From: Mucor racemosus
Taxonomy: Eukaryota > Mucoromycota > Mucoromycetes > Mucorales > Mucoraceae
NCBI GenBank assembly: GCA_027405735.1
Contig: JAPEHQ010000005.1
Coordinates: forward strand, 1,612,001-1,676,000
Direction: 5' to 3'
DNA: 64,000 bases
The position numbers were made by a program, and so were the translations under genes. This document shows, piece by piece, positions 49,671 to 59,949 of this stretch (position 1 is its first letter; the number at the start of each line of letters is the position of its first letter). Below the pieces are notes generated by a model. The model saw only the letters and a list, made by a program, of their open reading frames with translations, was not told the DNA's origin and did not search any database.

Positions 49671-49884
49671 TCTTAATTACACAGAAGGGGGGGAGACGAG
49701 ATTTCAAGAAAATTTTCTTTTCCTACATGTAGCTCACCAATTGACACCCAGATTTCATGTGCACATTATGTGTAAAGCAAATCAATATATCAAAAATGTC
49801 AATCATAAAATCAGTGAATTGGTTTTCTCTGTTATTTTCCACTTTTCTCTTCTTCTTCTTTTGTATTATAAAGTATATAAAGTC
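49671..49884. promoter_or_regulatory. Divergent promoter, SAS4-like and RRM genes
   Basis: This 214-bp spacer between two outward-facing ATGs must serve both genes. A C/T-rich tract (about 49835-49865) precedes the RRM start. Confidence 0.45.
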
Positions 49885-51599
49885 ATGTCTGTAGTTCCGT
49901 ACAAGACAGCAGAGAATTATTTTATAAATAATGATGGCCAGAAAAAAGAGAATCCTGCAGCCTGTGTCTTTGTAGCAAGGTATTTTATTTATAAACTTAC
50001 ATGCTATTGTATACTCATAAATACATAGCTTAAACAGAGATTTGAAGGATTCTGATTTGAAAATAAGTGTTTATGAGCACTTTTCGAAATGGGGATCTAT
50101 ATTAAGTGTCAAGGTATTTAAAGATTGGTTAAAAAGACCATATGCATTTGTTCAGTACGAGGTATATTATTATGTAATATATCAAATAAAGCCATTAATC
50201 ATTCTTTTCACATGTCATGATAGTCAGTCAATGATTGTAAAGAAGCTTTAAAAGAAGCACCAAGCACTTATATCAATGGTAGACGTATTCGATGCGAGCC
50301 TGCTAGAGTCAATCGCTCCATTTGTTTAGTTTCATTGAACCAACCGTTCAATAAAAAGGTAATTTTATATTTGTATTTTACAAACCTTTTCTTATATTTT
50401 ATAATGATAGCATGTTGAAAATATATTGTCTGAATACGGTGAAATTGAAGACATGAATATACTACAACCTCATGGCAAATTCCATTCAATTGTAATCAAG
50501 TTTAAATATCGAGATGATGCCATCAAAGCATACATGGTAAATTATTTTTATGCAAATGACGGTATATGTATGTAACAGCATTATTATATGCAGGAATTAA
50601 AATTTCCAAAAAACAACACCTTGAATGAACGCTCATATCAACAATGGTTCGTTGAATGGGCAGCTTACTTGAATAATGAAAATGTTTATGGTGTTTGCGG
50701 CACAACTTGTCGTTTAGACAAACATAGCATTTTTATCGGTAATTTACCTGAATCCATTAATGAGGAAGACTTGTTTATAAAGTTCACAAGATATGGTCAT
50801 ATTCTTGATATTCATTTGATTCGTAAGCCTATAAATCGATATGCTTATAAAAAAGTGTTTGCATTTATAAAATACCAAGGTGAGAAAGAGACTACAGAAG
50901 CTATTGATGCCGAGGTATATACATTGAAGAAAAAAAACTTTTTCTTGACAAAATTCACTAAAACACTCATATTTAGAATGGTGCTTTATTCAAAGAAAAA
51001 ATTATTCGTGTTTGCTATCGTCAATATCCATGCCATAATTACTGTAATACTACATGTAGCTATCAACAGGATCCATTGAAATTCTTTAAAATAGGCAACG
51101 CTCCTATTACTGATACTACTAGTATGCCGGTATTGTTGTATGTTTATGAACATATAGGCATAATTTAAATTAACAGTACATTATCTAATAGTATTCTAGT
51201 TATAATAATAACAACAATAACAACAACAACAACAATAACAACAACAAAGCATTCAATAACATGACTCAATCAAAGAGTTTTGCATATGGTTTTAATAGTA
51301 AAGTATCACTGATATTTTATACGTCATAAACATACATGAAGGCTAAACTACATATAGGTCATGTATATCATACGCCACCATCCAATAGCTATTACGTTGA
51401 CCCTTACCCTACTATGGTATATTATACTTATTCACCATACAATAACCCTTACAACAATATTCACACCACTTTGGTAAAGAACGTTGGAACCAATAAGCAA
51501 CATGTATCAGGTAATTTTCACTTGCCAAATATGTATAAAAATGCACCAAACCTTAATACCCCATTCTTTTTTCTGTGTACAGATGCCACTACCTATTAA
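49885..51599 (+). CDS. RNA-binding protein with three RRM domains
   Basis: Nine exons: 49885-49979, 50029-50161, 50224-50358, 50411-50536, 50594-50914, 50977-51129, 51192-51297, 51358-51510 and 51583-51599, giving 412 residues. RRM1 (about 26-103) has RNP2-like VFVASL and RNP1-like RPYAFVQYE. RRM2 (about 107-170) is more diverged, and RRM3 (about 209-290) has IFIGNL and VFAFIKYQ. An Asn-rich tract (about 14 Asn) and a Tyr/Pro/Asn-rich tail follow, typical of mRNP or granule-associated proteins. The linkage RRIRCEPARVNR between RRM1 and RRM2 recalls fungal mRNA regulators. The last intron (72 bp) is a multiple of three without stops, so retention would also be in frame. Exon 7 is the least certain because several AG acceptors compete. 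Confidence 0.78.
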
Positions 51600-51809
51600 A
51601 AAAAACGTAACTGTGAAATGGGGGTTTTTAGCTTTTTTTACTAAACTTGTTATTTAAAGCAATAAATAATAGCTTCATAGGTCACCGGGCCCTTTTTTTT
51701 TTTTTTTTTTTTTTTCTTGTTTTTTTTTATATATAAAACCCTTTTACAATACGGATATTTTCTTTTTCACTTTTTTTTCTTCTTCTTTTTCCCTTGCATA
51801 AAAATAAAT
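51600..51809. promoter_or_regulatory. Promoter of the PAS-like gene
   Basis: A run of 23 T residues (51693-51715) sits about 95-117 bp before the ATG, and TATATATAAAA follows. This mirrors the A run before the cNMP/F-box gene. Confidence 0.45.
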
Positions 51810-52856
51810 ATGCTCCTTCATCACCAACATTCAATTTCAAATTGCCCTTTACGATCGATGGCCTGGATCAAAGTAAATGAACAAGAGACCGTCATAAATG
51901 CTACAACCGAAATCATTGCAATTTTAGGATTTAATCCAGTTGGTCAATTATTAGATTCAATATTTCAGCCATTGCAAGAAGATATTTCATCTTCTGCATC
52001 CACCAACTTGGTAACAACCACTCTTAATGAAAAAATATTAGAAATTTGTCAACATGTGGATGATGATAAAAGTCAACCGAAAACAAGGACCATCATATGC
52101 ACCGATATGACCGAATTAAATCAAATGTATCTTGCAAGTCGCCAAAAGTATATTCAAGTGGCTATTACTCGGTTAACCATGTATGGTACCATTGATGCCG
52201 TATTCCAATCTGACGAACAAAATACAATATTAGCAATAGGACAACCAATGATGCGATATATTCATTCGGACGATCTTCAGCAATTTTGTGCTGGATTAAA
52301 ACAAGCAACTAAATATAATTCAATCGCAACGTTTTCTGTGCGATTTATAGATGATGAAATTATGGAATTTACTGTCATGTCGATTGAAGGCGGGAAAGTG
52401 CTTTGTTTGATGAAACCATCAGAAAAGCAACAGCAACAAATAGAGTTAAAAAGTTGCAGCAATAGTAATGTGCTTCGTAATTCAGTAACACGAATTCAAC
52501 ATAAATTTTGGTACGCTTTAGAGCATGGAATGACATTTATTGCCCGTAATTTAGCAAATAGTTTAATTATAATGATTCAAACTGTTTGGTATTTATGGCA
52601 TGATCAGAATAATAACGATAAAGCTTGCACTTGGTCTGGCTTATTCTCTACTTCATCAGAATACCTTGTTAAAAAGTTGGTGTCAAACACAAAACAAAGA
52701 CCTGAAATCGATACATTGTGTCATTTGGTGAGCTATGTTGGTATATCAAAATCAACATCAAGATCTTGGTTTGATTTTACTCTTGATACAACATCCGAAT
52801 GGTTGATTCAGAAGACTTTAATTGATAATAACGAAAATTACGATAGTATAATCTAA
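51810..52856 (+). CDS. PAS-like domain protein, unknown function
   Basis: A single-exon 348-residue protein from the ATG at 51810 (the upstream in-frame Phe-rich extension uses no ATG and is rejected). Residues about 15-60 read like the start of a PAS domain (WIKVNEQETVINATTEI, then ILGF). Residues about 120-215 contain a second PAS-like fold with YIHSDDLQQF followed by FSVRFIDDEIMEFTVMSIEG. The C-terminal 110 residues are helical, with Trp-rich segments and no clear membrane span. PAS domains sense light, redox or small ligands, or mediate dimerisation. No kinase, GATA zinc finger or bHLH accompanies it, so a partner would be needed to signal. Convergent with COQ9. Confidence 0.65.
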   Translation: MLLHHQHSISNCPLRSMAWIKVNEQETVINATTEIIAILGFNPVGQLLDSIFQPLQEDISSSASTNLVTTTLNEKILEICQHVDDDKSQPKTRTIICTDMTELNQMYLASRQKYIQVAITRLTMYGTIDAVFQSDEQNTILAIGQPMMRYIHSDDLQQFCAGLKQATKYNSIATFSVRFIDDEIMEFTVMSIEGGKVLCLMKPSEKQQQQIELKSCSNSNVLRNSVTRIQHKFWYALEHGMTFIARNLANSLIIMIQTVWYLWHDQNNNDKACTWSGLFSTSSEYLVKKLVSNTKQRPEIDTLCHLVSYVGISKSTSRSWFDFTLDTTSEWLIQKTLIDNNENYDSII

Positions 52857-53088
52857 ACAACCCCATCTTTTTTTTTTTGTCTTCTCCTTAATTCATCTAT
52901 ACATTGCATACTTGTTTATATACATTACACATACTCACTTTATTACATAACTAACACATTACATCTACATTTATACACATAACATTCATAATTTATTGTA
53001 AAAATATATTATAATTTAAAATCTGCCTCCACGCTATTAAATTATTAATTAAATAAAGAAATTTAGTTAAATCAAAAAGGAAAAGAGT

Positions 53089-54584
53089 CTAGATTTCTAA
53101 TAAATTACTTACATTGGCTAAAGCACTCATCATACTTTTAGCTCCAAATGTCAACATTGTACCCAACTAAAAATATATTAATTAATTTCTTATCTGTATA
53201 CAAAAACAACAAACTTACTTGACGTGCAGAGGAACCGACCCAAGCTGCTTCATCTAATCTTCTTTCCAAAAATCTTTCAGTTTCGGCATAATTGGGACTT
53301 GAATCTTTGGTCATGTATAAATCGGCTGTACTATAAACAGCAGCCAAAGAAGCACGTTTTGTGTACCAATTCATCTATGTCCAGGTTAATTAACAATTTA
53401 TTATCTAGTTTGGCTACAGCACTTACATCGGGACTTCTGTCACCTGCATAATACCAAATATCATCAGCAATATCTCCTAAATGCTTTAATGACATGGCAA
53501 CATTAGATGGACGTGCCATGATAGCAAGTGCCTATGTAGTAGTTTTTTTTTTTTTTTCGGTTTTAGGGGATCTGGATTATGCATAATTATAGAAAAATCA
53601 ATACTACCTCGGGCCACTTTTTGATATAAGGTTTATTCATATCCAAACGAAGTGATGTCAAGATTTGAACTCTTTCATTCATAGATAAGCTACATGAACA
53701 GTATTAGTATCAAGTTCTGTTCCTTCAGTTTGTTATTCATGTCTCCTCTTTCTTCAAAATTCAAATCCCTTCCATGTTGAGATCTTTAAAGGGGGTTTTT
53801 TTTTCATGCATTCAACGGTAATTTTTCAGATAAAAAAAGTATGACTGTAAACCCTTATATATGAACTATACTCCTCGATTTTTTTTTTAAAAAAAAAGAT
53901 GTCTTTTATAGCTAGATATTAATCCTTCTAGACACAGTATATGGATTTAGCGGAGTTTCGTCAAAGATGTCTGCTTCATCCAAAATACAGGTTACATGTC
54001 AAATGTCGTTGAATACATTATTTGAATGTAGTTTGTAAGGTAATGATCCAAATAATAAAAAAAGAGGAGGATGCATTTAGTACAAAAACTACTTACTTTT
54101 GTAATCCACCACTAATATATTTTTCCTTAGCCAACTGAGCAAATTGTTTACGTTGTTCAGCGAGATAAGCATCAATCAAACCTGCTTCTCCACCAGGAAA
54201 CATGCCGTGAGCTACAGAGGGATAACCCAAAGCACGAGCGCCATGAATTAAACTCTCCATGGACCAGCCATATTGAGCTACAAAAGGCATTGTGGCATAA
54301 AGCATTTCCAAGCGAGGATCTTGTGGCGATGAGGATGATGGTGGTGGCAATGCCTTTTCATTTTTAGGTGCTTCAACTGCTGGAGGTCTGAATTATGTAT
54401 TAGTTTGTGATGGAAAGTTATACAATACAATGAACACTTACACAGTGGCGTCGGAAGCAGAAGCAGTAAATGTACGGCGTGCAACTATTTGCAATCCAAC
54501 ATTAGGAGCGGTACGCAATGTTGTATTACGTAAAATTGATGTTTGACGAAGAGAACGAGCAACAAGAGATCGAACGGTTGACAT
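53089..54584 (-). CDS. COQ9: Ubiquinone biosynthesis protein COQ9
   Basis: Six exons: 54442-54584, 54097-54387, 53608-53689, 53427-53531, 53219-53374 and 53089-53166, encoding 284 residues. The N-terminus is a mitochondrial presequence rich in Arg, Ser and Thr (RSLVARSLRQTSILRN, later ARRTFTASA). The conserved core includes LGYPSVAHGMFPGGEAGLID and, across an exon junction, YYAGDRSPD then NWYTKRASLAAVY. COQ9 binds lipid and presents coenzyme Q precursors to COQ7 within the mitochondrial CoQ synthome. The third intron position (53690-54096) is 407 bp, far longer than the others (52 to 76 bp). The final codons come from reading through a donor-like GTAAGT, so the last eight residues are less certain. 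Confidence 0.93.
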
Positions 54585-55328
54585 TTTTGTTTGATTGAAT
54601 AGCCTAGAAAGATAAACAGGTTGCATGTTCAAATTGTTGTTGTTGGTGAATGGAAATTAACCCCCATCAACGGTCACTGCTGGTAATGAAAGGAACCATA
54701 GGTGTGATTACTGTATATAATGATGGCATGATTTTTTTGTGGATCAAGCTGGATATAACTTTTAGATGTTGAGAATAAACGTATATTTCGATATAATTTA
54801 AAATTCATAACGCAATTGCTGTCGCTCACATTATTACTTTACATACCATGAATCAAATGCCATGGTATTGAATAGTTTTGACAGGTTGCCCTGGCTTAAT
54901 GGCTTAATGATTGTTTCAAATACAGATGTTTACATGTCCGGTGGAAGTAACCACCAAATTTAAAAATATATTTTTTCGAGGATTTTTAAATACTTTTGAG
55001 AGCATGCAGTCGAACAAAAACACATATAAACACATGCTGTAATATTCGAAATATATTTATCTGTTTTTATTTTCTGAAAATAATCTAAAGTATTATGATT
55101 TACTATTCATTGAAAATGGCACATGCGACGAAACCACATTTTACTGATTTAAAACAATATATTCCAAATGCTTGTCCGGCCCGGAAATCTATGCAATTCT
55201 TCAAGGAGCGAGCGAGGGCGACAGAGCCAGTGTGTGATGGAAATGAACAAGAAACCTCCAATTTGCAAACAATTTAAAGATTCTCTCTTCTTGGACACAG
55301 CCTAACGACCGGTTGCTAGATATAAAAA
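54585..55328. promoter_or_regulatory. Divergent promoter region, COQ9 and eL18
   Basis: A 744-bp interval between outward-facing genes. No open frame here has coding character. It should contain the strong ribosomal-protein promoter near its right end, but no specific element could be named. Confidence 0.4.
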
Positions 55329-56136
55329 ATGGTAATGCATCCAACGATCATGATATTGGAAACATGGGAATATAGAATTAGATAGATTTGATGGATAGAT
55401 GTGTGATGGATTATAGAATTTAAAGAAATGCTGGAGTGGGATGCATAATTGTGATTTTTTTTTTGGGTTCATTGAAAGAGCGAGAGGATTATATGGACAG
55501 AACAAACGACTAACATTATGAAATCAATAGGGTATCGATCTTAAGAAACATCACGTCAAGAACTCTAACCGTACTGCTCCCAAGTCTGACAATGTCTACT
55601 TGGCCTTGCTCGTCAAGGTTAGTTTTTTTTTTTTTCTCTTATGGAATTGCAGCAACATGAACACTGATTTTTTAATATAGCTTTATCGTTTCCTCGCTCG
55701 TCGTACTGACGCCAACTTCAACAAGGTTGTCTTGAAGCGTCTCTTTATGTCTCGTGTCAACCGTCCTCCCGTCACCGTCTCTCGTGTTGTCAAGAACAAC
55801 AAGGATGGTAAGACTGTTGTCGTTGTTGGTTCCGTTACCGATGATTCTCGTCTTTTGGACCTCCCCAAGCTCTCTGTTGCTGCTCTTCACTTCACCAAGA
55901 CTGCCAAGGCTCGTATCTTGAAGGCTGGTGGTGAAGTCCTTACTTTGGATCAATTGGCCCTCCGTGCCCCTACTGGTGCCAACACTGTCCTCGTCCGTGG
56001 TGCCAAGAACTCTCGTGAGTCCGTTAAGCATTTCGGTATGGGTCCCCATAAGAACAAGAAGCCTTTCGTTCGTTCCAAGGGTCGTAAGTTTGAACGTGCT
56101 CGTGGTAAGCGTGCTTCTCGTGGTTTCAAGGTCTAA
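55329..56136 (+). CDS. RPL18: 60S ribosomal protein eL18
   Basis: Three exons: 55329-55331 (the ATG alone), 55531-55617 and 55681-56136, encoding 181 residues, close to yeast L18 (186). Signature stretches include [44 protein letters not shown] and [13 protein letters not shown], with the C-terminus [17 protein letters not shown]. eL18 is a structural protein of the large subunit. Codon choice differs sharply from its neighbours (GTC, AAC, CGT, AAG, CTC), as expected for a very highly expressed gene. The first intron splits directly after the start codon: AAAAATG then GTAATG, with acceptor CAATAG before GGTATC. The 199-bp first intron is much longer than the second (63 bp), a common arrangement in ribosomal protein genes. 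Confidence 0.93.
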
Positions 56137-57429
56137 ACTGCAAAAAAATATTGCTCGGCCTAGAAATAATGTTAATTTGTCATTATATATAACAAACAAA
56201 GAAAGAATAAAAATCGATACATTCAACCCAATATGATGTGTGTTTAGTGTTGTGGATAGATTATTGTGATGTGTTCGAAGTAATTTTTTAAAGAAGACAC
56301 TGTTGGTTTTTAAAGATATTTATTATGTTGATGTAGGAAAGCGATATAGAATCAACGAAAAATCTAGCAATCAAGGTGTTGCTGATTTACTGGGGGAAAG
56401 ATACTTTGTTTTGGCAGTTACCTGACAGGAATTGAACAAAAGATCTATCATAAATGCAAAGCATCGAATAAAATTTGACTGACCATATGTATACTGTCGC
56501 ATTAGCATTAATACCCATCTTGGTGGATGCATATCTACTATATAACGATGAAAATGGGCTTCATTCGTCAAGCAGTAATTTAGTTATCATAATATTGTTT
56601 GAAAGGAAAAAAAAATGAACGATTTTACAAACTATGCTGAATAATTGTGTTACATTTAGACAATGGAAATTTAAACAAGACGCAAGAGTTTACTACAAAG
56701 ACGACATTCATAAGCTTTATTTATGTAATAATCAAATTTTCATTTAATTATTTTTAATCTGAATTAGTATTGATATAAGGAGCACCAAAGAGTTCCAATT
56801 TTTTCTTTGGATTTTGTATCTTCAGTGATATACTGTAGATCATTCCCCGACATTCATCGTAACATGATTATTGCAGCTTTTTTCATGACCAAAACCCAAA
56901 AATTGCTTGATTCTGACTACATTTTGATAGAGACTTTTAAATTGGTTCATAAATGCAGATTTTTTTGTGCGACTCAGGCTTGTATTTAAGGCAATTATTT
57001 ATGGTTTTATCAATATATAACTCCTCAAAAATTTAAAAAGTGATCACTATAAATAATATTGTTTATTATTTGTTTGACCATCAATTGTGAACCGTCTAAT
57101 AACGCAGCTCACTCAAGAAACAAAGGTTTACAATTCTCTGATATTTTTTCTGGTATCTATATGCTTATAATTATTTATACCAACATCTGAAATTCAACAT
57201 TTTTTTTTTTTTCATAACATGTTGCACTACAACTTTGATTATGCATGAAGAGTACGTTTACTTGCTAATTTCGATAATTGCCATTGCCATATATGCTGGT
57301 TTTGGTTGATTTAGCGCTATTTCTAATTTTAAAATGGTCAGCTGAGCCATAATACCTACTAGGGAAAAATGGGCATTTGATTCCTACGATTTAACCAGCA
57401 AATCAATGGGATCCTAAAATTATATCTCG
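56137..57429. other. A+T-rich intergenic DNA, no gene seen
   Basis: It contains the eL18 3' UTR (AATAAA-like signals near 56206). Short open frames inside have no coding character. Confidence 0.5.
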
Positions 57430-58890
57430 GGATACTATTACAGCTGTAGTATATATTTTGAAACTTGCAGCCCATTTGAATCAATATTCATTGGTTATGA
57501 GCACCTTTCCGGCTGCTTAATTTTATTTAAGCAGAGGAGGAGGTTGTTTCACTCAAAAATGTGCGCACTACTCCTTCAAAAACAGTTTCTAGCTAATGAA
57601 ATAAATATATGTTTTTTACACATTTAATGTGCATTAAATTCAACTTCAAAATTCAATTTTGAACCATTATTTGATTTTATAACAACAATTTTCAAAAAAA
57701 AATGCCTGAAACAATCCATACAAAATAGTTTAAACAAGTACGAGCTTTCATTTCTCCATTTCCACAGCAACTGAGGAGGGTAAACCTTTTGCAATTTTGT
57801 GAAATAACATTAGAAGTACCTGCTGATGTATCATTCTTAAACCGGATCATGTCAAATCCAAAAAAGTAAACAATAACAGATCCGGAACCGGAAGTTCCTT
57901 AATTAAATATTAACTATACAATGCTCCTAACAGCATGATATAGAAGCATGGTATAGAAGCATGGTGTAAAGCATGATACACCAGTGCGATATTCCAACAT
58001 GATATACCAACATAACACATTACTATTAAATAATATCTAAACTACCTTATCACATCATTAATTCCCCAAATCAAATAGTATATAAACCCTATTAATTTCA
58101 TTCCAATAAACGATATCTCTTTACTTGATTAAATTTCTAATTTTATTTAACCTAAACATATTTTGATAAATCACCTGCCATTGCAACGGGAGGTCATTTG
58201 GACCTTGAATCCATATTCGTCGAGAACTGGTGAACTTACTGACCTTAATAATAGGCGTAAATAGCAGGTAGCCAACTTGTTGTTCAAAATTACCGTATGC
58301 ATAATGATCCATGGAAGCTGGTATCAGAGATACTTGTAGTACCTATTCATATTTATATCCATGAAAAGTGGCAGCCTACTTGGATTAGTATTTGTAGAAA
58401 TCCTCCTATTTAAATTGTATGTTTTTGATTTACCAGAAGATTGTGATAGTAATCTGAAGGTAATAAAAGAATGTATTAATTTAAAATAAATCACACATGT
58501 TGTATTCCATGTCACCTTCTACAAATCTATATCCTAATCTGATAGACAAATACTATGATAGTGGCTTGCACAAATTCATGGTATAGCCGATATTTTGGAA
58601 GCAAGTACCAACTACGGATACTCTGTTTTTCCATGTGGCTCAATAGCACATTTAACTCATTTTATGACAGCATATTGAAATTCGCTGAGAGAGGCTTCGA
58701 TTATTATTTATTTTTTACGGTTGCAAAAAGTAGGTTTTTCATGTTGTGGTTTTTAGATGGTTTTCAAAAATTTTCGCCCAATACTGAGTCTAATTACGTT
58801 AAATTTTTTAAAAAACATGTACCTTCACTCCATAGACCATTGGTATCTCTCGAAAAATAGAAATATTAATGCCATAATATAAGCGCACTT
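57430..58890 (+). repeat. Degenerate family A-related copy, split by an LTR
   Basis: 57430-57823 resembles about 9600-9940. About 58245-58400 resembles 21556-21720 and 42885-43040 (CCAACTTGTTGTTCA...GGAAGCTG). About 58680-58890 resembles 10330-10780. The copy is old and interrupted. Confidence 0.55.
57824..58173 (+). mobile_element. Solo LTR (type 5, 350 bp)
   Basis: It runs TGATGTATCATTC...TTTTGATAAATCA with perfect target duplication CCTGC (57819-57823, 58174-58178). The related copy near 9937 is uninterrupted (AAGTACCTGTCATT). It has TATATAAACCC near 58080 and AATAAACG near 58107. Confidence 0.9.
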
Positions 58891-59949
58891 GTAATAAAAT
58901 GTAAAATAAAAAAAAAGCTTTGAAAAAGATACAGTTTAAATCCTTTTTTACTCAAAATATGGACAGTGCGAAATACTGTAAGTCTATATCTCTGCTATAT
59001 TTATATTAGTTGTAATTCACTATATCTGGGAGTTGCACTGTAACTGTCAGTGATCTATCAGAATTAGAAATATAGTGGCTGAATTACCTATACAGTAGAA
59101 TTACATACTAAAAAAGCTTCATAATAATAAAACAACCTAGTTTTCAATTATCGCTCATAAAATATGATGCAACTTGAAATGTGAACAGCAATAATAAACA
59201 AACACTTCAATTGAACACAATAACACAATAAGAAACGCATGCTAAAAATATGAAATACTTTCTGAACCATACATGTCCTGTAATTTAAGATTAAAATAAA
59301 ATAGATATAATAATACTACGGCCGGCCTGTGCTGCACAAGATAATTTTTTTGTGCCCAGGTGGGTTGCACACTATAGCCTGAGCTGTTGTGCCTACTGAA
59401 TATGGTTAAAAAGATAACAAGATGTACATGGGCACAACGAAAGAAACTGCACATGAGCACAACGAAAAGCCTGTATGTGCAGAGTTATAGATTCTGTCCG
59501 TGTGCATGACATTAATCCCATGTGTGCATAATAGTAGAATTACCCATAAACATATTATTATTCCTATTTGTGCATAACGATAAAATCTCACCATGAGCAT
59601 AATGAGCTAATCGTATGGGTACAAATTGGTTTGTACAAGAGCATAGTGCCGTTTTCAAAATTATATTGCATTTTTTACTGGAATAATACGTTTTTAAATT
59701 ACATTTGCTTTTAATATAGATTATAGACAATACAATTCAATGCGTTATTGTCGTAAAGCAACACATGCAAGAGCCAATATATTTACGATTATCATCATTT
59801 GTAAATATTTTATAGCTATAATGTTTACAGCAACAATGGTTTTTGCTCGAGCGTAAACTTAAATAACACTTGCTGCTTAAATTTATATGCAAGCCAAATC
59901 TAGGATTATAGATGTTACTTTATCACGCATAAAATTTAAACAAATTAAT
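58891..59949. repeat. Spacer fragment and degenerate CATGNGCA repeat cluster
   Basis: 59088-59282 matches the duplicon spacer (15807-15995). A short piece of a type 4 LTR start (TGATCTATCAGAATTA) lies at 59051. From about 59320 to 59640, units like CATGGGCACAACGAAA, CATGAGCACAACGAAA and CATGAGCATAATGAG recur every 30 to 45 bases. The remainder shows nothing recognisable. Confidence 0.5.

Noticed and set aside
55672..56226. 184-codon antisense frame over eL18
   Set aside because: It is the complement of a strongly codon-biased ribosomal protein gene, which creates long antisense frames.
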